Of a stretch of 64,000 nt of DNA, positions 16,882 through 28,361 are shown piece after piece (the first letter of the stretch is position 1; every line of letters begins with the position of its first letter). The stretch is from the NCBI GenBank assembly GCA_022703445.1, contig JAKLDR010000006.1, forward strand, positions 1 through 64,000. The letters run 5' to 3'. The notes under the pieces were generated by a model that was given only the letters and a program-made list of their open reading frames with translations, made no database searches and was not told where the DNA came from. The DNA comes from Planctomycetota bacterium (GTDB lineage: Bacteria > Planctomycetota > SZUA-567 > JAKLDR01). Both the position numbers and the translations under genes were made by a program.

Positions 16882-16956
16882 TGCCCGTGCTCCCTCCATT
16901 CATGTCTACACGGCCGCAGAGGAGTAGTTCTGTTCCCGGAAACCGTAAGAGGGAAT

Positions 16957-17265
16957 CTACCTTTCCGACGGGATGCCTTTAGGCGCTACCGGAGGATTGA
17001 GGTGGCGTCTCAGCATGCTGCCCACCGAAAACGCCACAATCAGAATCAGAACGGAGAGGATCAGATAACTCGCGATGCTATCCAGCACATGCCCGGTACC
17101 CGATGGCGAGATCACGAAACAGATCAATGCGAAGAACAATAGCACTCCCGATGCTGTAAAAGCAAGCCAAGGAGGATGGACCCAGAGGAGGATGGGCGTC
17201 GCGAAAACACCAAGGATTGCGGCGTAGACGAAGGCTTTCAGCAGTAGAGCTTTCACGTCGATCAT
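16957..17265 (-). CDS. small hypothetical membrane protein (three spans)
   Basis: A 102-residue protein opening MIDVKALLLKAFVYAAILGV, with three hydrophobic stretches (about 9-29, 33-53, 63-83) and a basic tail. I do not recognise a family. Codon use is noticeably less GC-rich than in the neighbours, as it also is in the 112-residue membrane protein at 34455-34793, which may mean relaxed selection or transfer. It begins 35 bp downstream of kbl and ends 75 bp before the sigma-kelch start, all on the minus strand, so all three could share a transcript. Confidence 0.65.
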   Translation of the reverse strand: MIDVKALLLKAFVYAAILGVFATPILLWVHPPWLAFTASGVLLFFALICFVISPSGTGHVLDSIASYLILSVLILIVAFSVGSMLRRHLNPPVAPKGIPSER

Positions 17266-17300
17266 TCCTGGCTCCGATCCTAGTCTGTCGCGACGGTAGC

Positions 17301-18503
<1,203 letters not shown>

Positions 18504-18532
18504 GGCGTGGTCTCCTGTCGGCTGACGCGGGA

Positions 18533-18561
18533 ATGGTAGCGGGTCGCGCCGGTCCGCGCAA
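18533..18561 (-). promoter_or_regulatory. promoter for kbl
   Basis: On the minus strand TTGCGC (18556-18561), a 17-bp spacer and TACCAT (18533-18538), about 30 bp before the start codon. Confidence 0.6.
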
Positions 18562-18607
18562 GGCTCTCGCGCCGCGGCTGCGACCGTCGCAGGAATCGTA
18601 GAAATCC

Positions 18608-18742
18608 AACCAAGAGGACGCAGAGGACGCGGAGGACGGCAGGTACTTGTTGTGCGTGGCCATGGCCAATACCCGCCCAGAGGAGACTTCCGCGGCTGGC
18701 GGCTCCGGGTTGTCCTCCGTGTCCTCCGCGTCCTCTGTGGTT
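18608..18742. repeat. inverted repeat, ACCACAGAGGAC family, second copy
   Basis: The left arm 18608-18640 begins AACCAAGAGGACGCAGAGGA. The right arm 18711-18742 is the reverse complement of AACCACAGAGGACGCGGAGG and onward. The arms share a 9-bp period (AGAGGACGC) and differ by a 2-bp indel and a few substitutions. This is the same family as 7607-7740, but better preserved. Confidence 0.85.
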
Positions 18743-18802
18743 CAGATCCTGCGGTCACTGTCTGCAGTTCCTGAAAATGGTCCTGCGCCGCGGCCTCCGC
18801 CC

Positions 18803-18831
18803 TTGCGCCGCCCCTGCCGCGGGCGGATAAT
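18803..18831 (+). promoter_or_regulatory. promoter for secreted glycosidase
   Basis: TTGCGC (18803-18808), a 17-bp spacer and GATAAT (18826-18831), 46 bp before the ATG at 18878. Confidence 0.55.
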
Positions 18832-18877
18832 CCCAGCCAGCCCGCCATCGACGCGGGGCCTGCGGAGGGACGGCTGC

Positions 18878-21772
18878 ATGAAATTCGGTGAGATCCTGGG
18901 CCTCGGGCTGGCCTTCCTGGCGGCCGTTCTGGCCGGCCGAGGCGCCGCGGGTGCCGAGCCCGCCTCCGCGATGGTCGGCGCCGACGGGCGGATCCACGTC
19001 TCGCGCGGGCGGACCGCCGTAGTCAGCCTGGGCGCCGGGCTCTACAACCCGCAGTGGGCCTCAGCCGAGGCGGTCGCGGACGCGAAGGACGCGGCCGAGT
19101 CTCCCCGCCGCGCCCTGAGGCTGGGGGTGCCCGGCGGCGGCGTCATCAAGGGCACGGCGGCAGTGGCCGCCGAAGGCGGGCTGCTCTCCGCCGAATACGT
19201 CTTCACCCCGGAGCAGGACGTCGCGCTCAACTCGCTGCACGTCCACGCCGACTTCCCCATAGCCGCGCTGGCCGGCGGTTCCTGGAAGACCGACAGCAAG
19301 AACGGCACCTTCCCGCGCGACTTCGGCGAGATGATCCTGGCGAGCGGCCCGACCAAGTCGCTGGCGCTCGAGTTCCCCTCCGGCGAGAAGCTGGAGTTCA
19401 GCTTCCCGGAGCCGACGCCGGTCCTGCTCCAGGACAATCGCAAGTGGGGGCCGAGCTTCGTCCTGCGCATCATCCGCGCCTCCGAGAAAGGGCAGCCCTT
19501 CAGGAAGGGCGTTCCCGTCAAGCTCGCCTTCAAGCTCGCCGCGCCGGGAGGGATCACCGTGGAGCACGACGCGCCGGTCACCATCACCGCCGGACCCGAT
19601 TGGATACCGCTCGACCTCGCGCTCGACATCGAACCGGGCTCGGCCCTCGACTTCTCGAAGCTCACCGGGCTCGACGCGCCGGCCGGCAAGCACGGCTGGC
19701 TCCAGGCCAGGGAGGACGGCACCTTCCGCTTCGAGAAGCTGCCCGAGCGGCCCCAGCGCTTCTGCGGGGTCAACTTCTGCTTCTCGGCGCTCTTCATCAC
19801 CCGCGACCAGGCCGACCGGCTTGCCGAGCGCCTCTCGCGCCTGGGCTACAACACCGTCCGGGTGCACCACTACGAGGCCGAGCTCACCGAGAAGGCCGAC
19901 CGCACCAAGCTCAGCCCGGACAAGGCCGAGCAGCTCGACTACCTGCTGGCCGCCTTCCTGAAGCGCGGCCTCTACGTGACCACCGACCTCTTCGTCTCGC
20001 GGCCGGCCGACGTCGAGCGCTTCTGCCCCGGCGTCGAGGCCGTCAGGCGCGACCGGATGAACGCCTACAAGCTGCTGGTGCCAGTCAACGAGGCGGCCTG
20101 GGAGGACTGGAAGGCCTTCTCCCGGAACTTCCTGGCCCACGTCAACCCGCACACCGGCCGGGCCTACAAGGACGAGCCGGGGCTGGCCTGGCTCTCGCTC
20201 ATCAACGAGGGCAACCTGGGCAACTACGTGGGCCTGATGAAGGAGATCCCCGACTACCGGAAGGCCTGGAACCGGTGGCTCGCCGCCGAGTACCGGGACC
20301 GCGCCGGCCTGGCCGCCGCCTGGGGAGCGGTACTCAAGGAGGGTGAGGACCCCGCCGCCGGCTCGGTGGCCCTTGACGGCAACTTCTATGACCAGGATGC
20401 CCGCGGCCGCGACCTGGTCCGGTTCCTGTCGAGGGTCGAGGCCGACTTCGTCGCCCGGGCCACGAAGTTCCTGCGCGAGGAGCTCGGCTGCAGGGCGCTC
20501 CTCACCAACGCCAACGGCTGGACCAACCCGGCCACTCTGCAGGGCGCGCGCGCCGCCATGGACTACGTCGACGACCACTTCTACGTGGACCACCCGCACT
20601 TCCTGGAGCAGCCCTGGCGGCTGCCCAGCCGCTGCGGCAACACCAGCCCGGTGGCCGGCGGGGCCTCCGGAGGCCGGCACGTGGCCTTCACGCGGCTGCT
20701 CGACAGGCCCTGGACGCTCTCGGAGTACAACTACTCGGCGCCGGGGCGCTACCGCGGGGTCGGCGGGATCCTCACCGGCTCGATGGGCGCCATCCAGGAC
20801 TGGGGCGTGATCTGGCGCTTCGCCTACAGCCACAACCGCGACAACCTCATGAAGCCGGGCAAGCTCAACTACTTCGACATGGCCGCCGACCCTCTGGGGC
20901 AGGCCGCCGAGCGGGCCAGCCTCTGCCTCTTCCTCCGCGGGGACATGAAGAGGGCTCCGCACGCCCTGAGCATCGCCATGACGCCGGAGGACCTGGCCAG
21001 GCCTCCCGCGAAGGTCCCGATGGTCGCCCCGGGCTGGAGCTGGGCGGCGTGGGTGGCGCGCGTCGGCACCCGGGTGGTCAAGGACCCGGCCGCGCCGCTG
21101 GCCGACGAGCTGGTCCTGCCGCTGGGCTGGGCGACCCCGGCGAGCGCCTACGCCAAGGCCAAGACCGCCGCCGACGCCGGCGACCCGTACAAGCTCTCCG
21201 GCGACAGGCTCGCCGGGCTGCTCCGCGAGCGCGGCATCCTCAGGGACGGCAACCCCACCGACCCGGCCAAGAACGTCTTCCAGAGCGAGACCGGCGAGCT
21301 GACCATCGATGGGCCGCGCGACACCATGACGCTGGACACGCCGCGCACCGCCGGCGGCTTCGCGCCGGCCGGCGCGAAGATCGTCACCAGGAGCGGTGTC
21401 GAGGTCGCGGTCCAGGACGTCGAGGCCACCGTCTGGGCGAGCGCCCTCGACGATGCGCCCATCGCGACGAGCCGGCGGCTGCTCGTCACCCACCTGACGG
21501 ACCTCCAGAACACCAGGATCCGCTACGCCGAGCGCGCCCGGCAGACGCTCCTCGACTGGGGCGAACTGCCGCACCTGGTCCGGGCCGGCAAGGCCGAGGT
21601 GCGGCTGAAGCTCAAGGAACCGGGCAAGTTCAAGGTCTGGGCCCTGGCCACCAGCGGCAAGCGCCTGGTCGAGGTCCCGGCCAGGGTCGACGGCGAGCAT
21701 CTCGTCTTCACCGCCGACGTGGCCTGCGCCAGGGACAGGAGCGCGGTGATGTGCTACGAGGTGGCCGAGTAG
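18878..21772 (+). CDS. secreted GH-A clan glycoside hydrolase (GH5-like)
   Basis: A 964-residue exported protein with a signal peptide ([19 protein letters not shown], cut near AGA-E). An N-terminal beta-sandwich-like region (about 25-270) precedes a TIM barrel (about 280-680). In the barrel are [13 protein letters not shown] near residue 323, [11 protein letters not shown] near 437 (the Asn-Glu pair typical of the acid/base catalyst) and [12 protein letters not shown] near 614 (the candidate nucleophile Glu). These two glutamates fit retaining GH-A enzymes such as GH5 or GH2-like beta-glycosidases. The C-terminal 280 residues look like accessory beta domains. The substrate cannot be read from sequence. 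The stop codon lies inside the palindromic element at 21769. Confidence 0.8.
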   Translation: MKFGEILGLGLAFLAAVLAGRGAAGAEPASAMVGADGRIHVSRGRTAVVSLGAGLYNPQWASAEAVADAKDAAESPRRALRLGVPGGGVIKGTAAVAAEGGLLSAEYVFTPEQDVALNSLHVHADFPIAALAGGSWKTDSKNGTFPRDFGEMILASGPTKSLALEFPSGEKLEFSFPEPTPVLLQDNRKWGPSFVLRIIRASEKGQPFRKGVPVKLAFKLAAPGGITVEHDAPVTITAGPDWIPLDLALDIEPGSALDFSKLTGLDAPAGKHGWLQAREDGTFRFEKLPERPQRFCGVNFCFSALFITRDQADRLAERLSRLGYNTVRVHHYEAELTEKADRTKLSPDKAEQLDYLLAAFLKRGLYVTTDLFVSRPADVERFCPGVEAVRRDRMNAYKLLVPVNEAAWEDWKAFSRNFLAHVNPHTGRAYKDEPGLAWLSLINEGNLGNYVGLMKEIPDYRKAWNRWLAAEYRDRAGLAAAWGAVLKEGEDPAAGSVALDGNFYDQDARGRDLVRFLSRVEADFVARATKFLREELGCRALLTNANGWTNPATLQGARAAMDYVDDHFYVDHPHFLEQPWRLPSRCGNTSPVAGGASGGRHVAFTRLLDRPWTLSEYNYSAPGRYRGVGGILTGSMGAIQDWGVIWRFAYSHNRDNLMKPGKLNYFDMAADPLGQAAERASLCLFLRGDMKRAPHALSIAMTPEDLARPPAKVPMVAPGWSWAAWVARVGTRVVKDPAAPLADELVLPLGWATPASAYAKAKTAADAGDPYKLSGDRLAGLLRERGILRDGNPTDPAKNVFQSETGELTIDGPRDTMTLDTPRTAGGFAPAGAKIVTRSGVEVAVQDVEATVWASALDDAPIATSRRLLVTHLTDLQNTRIRYAERARQTLLDWGELPHLVRAGKAEVRLKLKEPGKFKVWALATSGKRLVEVPARVDGEHLVFTADVACARDRSAVMCYEVAE

Positions 21773-21834
21773 GGGCGCAACAGCCCGCTCCGCCGAAGCA
21801 GCCGCTTCGGCTGCGAAGGCTGGATGCTGCGCCC

Positions 21835-21838
<4 letters not shown>
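21769..21838. repeat. GTAGGGGC palindromic element covering two convergent stop codons
   Basis: The left arm GTAGGGGCGCAACAGC (21769-21784) pairs with GCTGCGCCCCTAC (21826-21838). A second hairpin, GCAGCCG-CTT-CGGCTGC (21798-21814), sits inside. The TAG of the glycosidase (21770-21772) and the TAG of htrA on the other strand (21835-21837) both lie in the outer arms. It may act as a two-way terminator, although no T-tracts follow. Confidence 0.8.
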
Positions 21839-23346
<1,508 letters not shown>

Positions 23347-23390
23347 GTCGCTTCCTCCCATGGCCTGGCTGCCCCCGACTCAGGCAGGGG

Positions 23391-23738
23391 CTACTCTTTG
23401 CCTTTAGCGTCCTTGCGGGACTTCTTCTCCGCGCCCTTGGCGGCCGGCGCCGGTGCGGGAGGGGTCTCCCTGGCGCCGTCGCCGCCGGACTTGGATCCGC
23501 CGCCCGCGTCCCCGGCCGCCGGGGCCTTGTCGCCCTTGGCCTTCTCCCGATAGGAGTCCGAACGATAGTCGGTGCAGTAGAAACCGGAGCCCCGGAAGAT
23601 TATTCCGGCGCCGGTGCCGATCAGGCGCTCGACGCCCTTGCCGCACTCCGGGCAGCGCCGGACGGGCTTGGCGGTGATGGACTGGAACTGCTCGAAGGTG
23701 TGCTGGCACGTCTTGCAGCGGTACTCGTAGGTGGGCAC
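23391..23738 (-). CDS. FmdB-family zinc ribbon protein
   Basis: A 115-residue protein opening MPTYEYRCKTCQHTFEQFQS, with CKTC and CPEC (residues about 8-32) forming the FmdB regulatory-protein zinc ribbon. The region IFRGSGFYCTDYR is also conserved in the family. The C-terminal half is a low-complexity Gly/Ala/Lys/Pro tail, as is common. FmdB was named from a formamidase operon and its molecular role is not settled. A TATAAT element on the minus strand at 23786-23791 lies about 48 bp upstream. The htrA gene follows closely. Confidence 0.93.
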   Translation of the reverse strand: MPTYEYRCKTCQHTFEQFQSITAKPVRRCPECGKGVERLIGTGAGIIFRGSGFYCTDYRSDSYREKAKGDKAPAAGDAGGGSKSGGDGARETPPAPAPAAKGAEKKSRKDAKGKE

Positions 23739-23785
23739 GATGACAGGACCTCCTGATGCGGGTGCCGGTTTCTTTCCGGACGGCG

Positions 23786-23791
23786 ATTATA
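23786..23791 (-). promoter_or_regulatory. -10 element for fmdB/htrA transcript
   Basis: A perfect TATAAT on the minus strand, 48 bp upstream of the FmdB start. No clear -35 is visible. Confidence 0.4.
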
Positions 23792-23897
23792 TGCCGACGC
23801 CCGTTCCGGTCACGGCCATTTTCGCCGGACTGCCCCCGGCGGCGGCCCCGCTGCGGGCCCGGCCTGCAACTTTCCAGGCAACCGGCCATTTCCGGGG

Positions 23898-23903
23898 TAT
23901 AAT
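23898..23903 (+). promoter_or_regulatory. -10 element for the RND efflux operon
   Basis: A perfect TATAAT, 49 bp before the ATG at 23952. The -35 is not clear (TTTCCA would give a 21-bp spacer). Confidence 0.45.
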
Positions 23904-23951
23904 CCGGGAGTCGCCGGACAGATCGCGATCCGGCTGCGGGGGATTCGCCAC

Positions 23952-25190
23952 ATGCTGACATCGTTGAGAGTTGCGGCCGGCGCCGTGCTGGCCGCGGTCG
24001 TCCTGCTGACTGCCGGGGCCGCCCGGTCCCCGGCCGGCGAAGGCCCGGGCAAGGGACGGCCGGACGCCGGCGCGCCCGTGCCGGTCAAGGCCGCGGTTGC
24101 CGAGAAGAAGGCCATGCCGGTGGAGATCGGCACCTTCGGGACGGTCGAGGCCAACGCCACGGTCACCATCAAGCCGCAGGTCACCGGGGTCATCAGGGAG
24201 GTCCTCTTCCGGGACGGCCAGGCGGTCACCAAGGGCGGCAAGGATTCCCAGACCGGCGAGACGACCAAGCCCACGCCCCTCTTCAAGATCGACGACCGGC
24301 CATTCCAGGCCGAGCTGGATCGCGCCAACGCCCAGCTGGAGAACGCCCAGAACGAGTTCAACCGCCAGAAGGAGCTGACCGAGAGCGGCGGGACCACCAA
24401 GAGCGCCATGCAGCAGGCCGACGCCAACCTCAAGGCCGCGCAGGCCGCGGTCAAGAGCGCCGCGCTGAACGTCGAGTACTGCACCATCAACTCGCCGATC
24501 GACGGGCGCGCCGGGGCCTGCCTGGTGGATGCCGGCAACCTGGTCAAATCCGGCGACGCCGCCCTGGTGGTTATCAACCAGATCCGCCCGGTCCAGGTGA
24601 GCTTCTCCGTGCCCCAGCAGAACCTGGCCGAGATCCGCAAGCGCATGGCCGAGGGGGTCCTGAAGGCCAACGCCTCCATCCCCGGCCAGCCCGCGCCCGA
24701 GACCGAGACGGGCGAGCTCACCTTCGTGGACAACGCCGTGGACCGGACAACCGGAACGATCCGGCTGACGGCGGTCTTCGACAACCAGGGAGAGCGGCTC
24801 TGGCCGGGGCAGTTCGTAACCGTTCGGATCGTCCTCCGCAGCGAACCCGACGCGGTGGTGGTGCCCAGCGCGGCGGTCCAGAACGGCCAGAAGGGCCAGT
24901 ACGTCTTCGTGATCAAGGACGACGGCACGGCCGAGAACCGTCCGGTGACCGTCGACCGGGAGCTGGGCACGGAGAGCGTCATCTCCCGGGGCCTGGCGGC
25001 CGGTGAGCGGGTGGTGACCGACGGCCAGCTCCGGATCCTGCCGGGGGCCAAGGTCAGCGTGGTGGGCAAGGACGCCAGCCCGGAGATGCCCAAGGCCGGC
25101 GGCGCCGGCAAGGGCGAGACCGGCGAACCCGCCAAGCCCGCCAAGTCCGCCAAGCCCGGCGCCCGCCCGGGCGGAGTTCCCGGCGCATGA
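23952..25190 (+). CDS. RND efflux periplasmic adaptor (membrane fusion protein, MdtA type)
   Basis: A 412-residue exported protein (signal segment SLRVAAGAVLAAVVLLTAGA). It has the barrel-sandwich hybrid (VTIKPQVTGVIREVLFRDGQ near residue 72), a coiled-coil hairpin with Gln/Asn/Ala-rich helices (about 110-165), the second lipoyl half (NSPIDGRAGACLVDAGNLV), the beta-barrel (TGELTFVDNAVDRTTGTIRL) and the membrane-proximal domain. It links the inner-membrane pump to an outer-membrane channel, and no TolC-like gene is in the window. The C-terminus is an Ala/Lys/Pro-rich tail. Its stop overlaps the pump start by ATGA, so the pair is translationally coupled. Confidence 0.95.
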   Translation: MLTSLRVAAGAVLAAVVLLTAGAARSPAGEGPGKGRPDAGAPVPVKAAVAEKKAMPVEIGTFGTVEANATVTIKPQVTGVIREVLFRDGQAVTKGGKDSQTGETTKPTPLFKIDDRPFQAELDRANAQLENAQNEFNRQKELTESGGTTKSAMQQADANLKAAQAAVKSAALNVEYCTINSPIDGRAGACLVDAGNLVKSGDAALVVINQIRPVQVSFSVPQQNLAEIRKRMAEGVLKANASIPGQPAPETETGELTFVDNAVDRTTGTIRLTAVFDNQGERLWPGQFVTVRIVLRSEPDAVVVPSAAVQNGQKGQYVFVIKDDGTAENRPVTVDRELGTESVISRGLAAGERVVTDGQLRILPGAKVSVVGKDASPEMPKAGGAGKGETGEPAKPAKSAKPGARPGGVPGA

Positions 25191-28100
25191 ACATAGCCGC
25201 CACCTTCATCCGCCGCCCGGTCATGACCTCGCTGGTCATGGCCTCGTTTCTGCTCTTCGGGCTGATGGCCTACCGGCAGCTGCCGGTCAGCGACCTGCCC
25301 AACGTGGACTTTCCGACCATCAACGTGTCGGCCAGCCTGCCGGGGGCCAGCCCCGAGACCATGGCCTCCTCGGTGGCGCTGCCGCTCGAGAAGCAGTTCT
25401 CGACCATCGCGGGCATCGACTCGATGTCCTCCTCGAGCTCGCAGGGCCGCACCCAGATATCCCTGCAGTTCGCACTCACCCGGGACATCGACGCCGCCGC
25501 CCAGGACGTCCAGGCAGCCATCGCCCGCTCGCTGCGCAGCCTGCCGGCGGAGATGCCCTCGCCGCCGTCCTACAACAAGTCGAACCCGGCCGACTTCCCG
25601 TTCCTGTTCATCGCCCTGACCAGCCCCACCCTGCCGCTCGCCAAGCTCAACGAGTACGGCGAGACCATGATGGCCCAGCGCATCTCCATGGTCAGCGGCG
25701 TGGCCCAGGTGCAGGTCTTCGGCTCGCAGAAGTACGCCGTCCGGGTGCAGCTCGACCCCCGGGAGCTGGCCTCGCGGGGCATCGGCATCGATGAGGTCGC
25801 CGGGGCAGTCGAGCGTTCGAACGTCAACATGCCCACCGGCACGCTGTGGGGCCCGGAGCGGTCCTTCACGGTCAAGGCCACCGGGCAGCTGCTCGAGGCC
25901 GAGGACTACCGGCCGGTGGTGGTCACCTACCGCAACGGCGCGCCGGTGCGGCTGGGCGAGCTGGGCCGGGTCTACGCCGGGGTGGAGAACGACAAGTCCG
26001 CGGCCTGGTTCTGCACCCCCGAGGGGCAGAACCGGGCCATCGTCCTGGCCATCCAGCGCCAGCCCGGGGTCAACACCGTGGCGGTGGCCGAGGCGGTCAA
26101 GGAGCTCCTGCCCAGCTTCAAGGCCAAGCTGCCGGCCTCGGTGAGCTACCGGGTGTTCCGCGACTCCAGCGAGGTCATCAAGGAGTCGGCCTTCGACGTG
26201 CAGTTCACCATGCTGCTGACCATGGCCCTGGTGGTCATGTCCATCTTCATCTTCCTGCGCAACGTCTCGGCCACGGCCATCCCCAGCGCGGCGCTGCCCA
26301 TGGCCATCGTGGGCACCTTCGCGGCCATGTACGCGCTGGACTACAGCCTGGACAACCTGTCGCTGATGGCCCTGACCCTGTCGGTGGGCTTCGTGGTCGA
26401 CGATGCCATCGTCATGCTCGAGAACATCTTCCGGCACATGGAGATGGGCAAGCCCCGCTGGCAGGCGGCGCTGGACGGAGCCCAGGAGGTCGGCTTCACC
26501 ATCGTGTCCATGACCCTGTCGCTCTCGGCGGTCTTCATTCCGGTGCTCTTCATGGGCGGGCTGATCGGGCGGCTGTTCCGGGAGTTCGCCGTGACCATCG
26601 GCGTGGCCGTGCTCATCTCCGGCTTCGTCTCCCTGACCCTGACGCCCATGCTCTGCAGCCGGTTCCTGAAGCCGCCGGCCGAGGTGCAGCACGGGCGGCT
26701 CTTCATCTGGTCGGAGCAGGTCTTCAACTGGTGCCGGGACCTCTACGGCCGATCGCTCTATCCGGTGCTGCGCCACCGCCTGGCCACGCTGCTGGTGTCG
26801 CTGGCCATCCTGGCCGGCACGGTGTGGCTGTTCATGGTCGTGCCCAAGGGCTTCGTGCCCAGCGAGGACCGCGACCAGATCATGGTCCAGACCGAGGGGC
26901 CGGAGGGCGTCAGCTACATCTCGATGCTCGAGCACCAGCAGCAGCTCGCCGAGGTGGTCCGGCAGGACCCGGACGTGCTCTGCTTCATGTCCAGCGCCGG
27001 CCCGGGCGGGCCCGGCGGCGGCGGCAACAACGGGCGCATGTTCATCGCCCTGAAGCCCCGCCACGACCGCGTGCGCAGCGCCGACCGGATCATCCAGGAA
27101 CTGCGCCCGAAGCTCGGGGCCGTGCCGGGCATCAAGGCCTACCTCCAGAACCCGGTGACCATCCCGGTGGGCGGGCGCATGTCCAAGGGCCAGTACCAGT
27201 ACACCCTGCTGGGCCCGGACACCGCGGAGCTCTACTCCGGCGCCGAGAAACTCATCGCCCGGATGCGCGGGATGCAGGAGCTCCAGGACGTGACCAGCGA
27301 CATGCAGCTCAAGAACAGCGAGCTGACCGTGATCATCGACCGCGACCAGGCCGCGGCCCTGGGGCTTTCCGCGGCGCAGATCGAGACGGCGCTGTCCTAC
27401 GCCTACGGCTCCCGGCAGGTCTCGACCATCTATGCGGCCAACGACGACTACCCGGTGATCATGGAGCTGCTGCCCGAGTACCAGCGCGGTCCGGAGGCGC
27501 TCGGCTGGCTGTACGTGCGCTCCTCGGCCGGGCAGTTGGTGCCCCTGAAGGCGGTGGCCGCCCTGAAGGAGAGCGTGGGGCCGCTGTCCATCAACCACAC
27601 CGGCCAGCTGCCCTCCGTGACCATCTCCTTCAACCTCCAGCCGGGCGTGTCGCTGGGCGCGGCCACCGCCGCGGTACAGGCGGCGGCCCGCGAGGCTCTC
27701 CCCGACACGCTCAGCGGCAGCTTCCAGGGCACCGCCCAGGCCTTCCAGGACTCCCTGCGCGGCATGGGTTGGCTGCTGGCGCTCGCCGTGCTGGTCATCT
27801 ACGTGGTCCTGGGCATCCTCTACGAGAGCTACTGGCACCCCATCTCGATCCTATCGGCGCTGCCCTTCGCCGGCTTCGGCGCGCTGCTGACTCTGCTGGT
27901 CTTCCGCGCGGACCTGTCCATCTACGCCTTCGTGGGCATCATCATGCTGGTGGGGCTGGTCAAGAAGAACGGCATCATGATGGTGGACTTCGCGGTGGAG
28001 GCCGAGCGCCGCGGCCGGCCGCCCCTCGAGGCCATCCATGAGGCCTGCATGGTCCGCTTCCGGCCGATCATGATGACCACCATGTGCGCGCTGATGGCCG

Positions 28101-28306
28101 GGCTGCCCATCGCCCTGGGCTTCGGTGCCGGCGCCGAGGCCCGGCGGCCACTGGGCCTGGCGGTGGTCGGCGGGCTGCTCTTCTCGCAGAGTCTGACCCT
28201 TTACGTCACGCCGGTCTTCTACCTCTACATGGACAGCCTGCACCGCTTCATGGGCCGGGTCTTCGGGACCGGGACGGCCGCCCCCGAGGCGGCCGGCCCG
28301 GGCTGA
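25187..28306 (+). CDS. RND multidrug efflux permease (AcrB/MdtB-like)
   Basis: A 1039-residue inner-membrane proton antiporter of the hydrophobe/amphiphile efflux family. It has 12 spans with two large periplasmic loops. The proton-relay aspartates are in GFVVDDAIVMLEN near residues 403-408, the position seen in AcrB. NIAATFIRRPVMTSLVMAS is the usual N-terminal start, and a KKNGIMMVDFAVE segment lies near residue 925. Length matches AcrB (1049) and MdtB/C (about 1040). A Gly-rich insert (GPGGPGGGGNNGRMF) lies in the second periplasmic loop. Substrates cannot be predicted. It is encoded directly after its adaptor. Confidence 0.96.
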   Translation: MNIAATFIRRPVMTSLVMASFLLFGLMAYRQLPVSDLPNVDFPTINVSASLPGASPETMASSVALPLEKQFSTIAGIDSMSSSSSQGRTQISLQFALTRDIDAAAQDVQAAIARSLRSLPAEMPSPPSYNKSNPADFPFLFIALTSPTLPLAKLNEYGETMMAQRISMVSGVAQVQVFGSQKYAVRVQLDPRELASRGIGIDEVAGAVERSNVNMPTGTLWGPERSFTVKATGQLLEAEDYRPVVVTYRNGAPVRLGELGRVYAGVENDKSAAWFCTPEGQNRAIVLAIQRQPGVNTVAVAEAVKELLPSFKAKLPASVSYRVFRDSSEVIKESAFDVQFTMLLTMALVVMSIFIFLRNVSATAIPSAALPMAIVGTFAAMYALDYSLDNLSLMALTLSVGFVVDDAIVMLENIFRHMEMGKPRWQAALDGAQEVGFTIVSMTLSLSAVFIPVLFMGGLIGRLFREFAVTIGVAVLISGFVSLTLTPMLCSRFLKPPAEVQHGRLFIWSEQVFNWCRDLYGRSLYPVLRHRLATLLVSLAILAGTVWLFMVVPKGFVPSEDRDQIMVQTEGPEGVSYISMLEHQQQLAEVVRQDPDVLCFMSSAGPGGPGGGGNNGRMFIALKPRHDRVRSADRIIQELRPKLGAVPGIKAYLQNPVTIPVGGRMSKGQYQYTLLGPDTAELYSGAEKLIARMRGMQELQDVTSDMQLKNSELTVIIDRDQAAALGLSAAQIETALSYAYGSRQVSTIYAANDDYPVIMELLPEYQRGPEALGWLYVRSSAGQLVPLKAVAALKESVGPLSINHTGQLPSVTISFNLQPGVSLGAATAAVQAAAREALPDTLSGSFQGTAQAFQDSLRGMGWLLALAVLVIYVVLGILYESYWHPISILSALPFAGFGALLTLLVFRADLSIYAFVGIIMLVGLVKKNGIMMVDFAVEAERRGRPPLEAIHEACMVRFRPIMMTTMCALMAGLPIALGFGAGAEARRPLGLAVVGGLLFSQSLTLYVTPVFYLYMDSLHRFMGRVFGTGTAAPEAAGPG

Positions 28307-28312
28307 AGGCAG

Positions 28313-28340
28313 TTGCGTCCGGCCGCGGCCGGGCTACCAT
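28313..28340 (+). promoter_or_regulatory. promoter for DUF4388-TPR gene
   Basis: TTGCGT (28313-28318), a 16-bp spacer and TACCAT (28335-28340). GGGGGGAGG and the ATG at 28362 follow. Confidence 0.55.
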
Positions 28341-28361
28341 ACTGGGCTTCGGGGGGAGGCA

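Larger units (their letters stand above)
18504..18877. other. 374-bp intergenic region between divergent kbl and glycosidase genes
   Basis: It holds two back-to-back promoters (18533-18561 minus, 18803-18831 plus) and one ACCACAGAGGAC-family inverted repeat (18608-18742). No further gene or RNA is recognisable. Open frames crossing it are extensions of the flanking genes. Confidence 0.7.

Noticed and set aside
23810..27838. Open frame of 1342 codons antisense to the RND operon
   Set aside because: Same artefact; the RND adaptor and pump on the plus strand are unmistakable.
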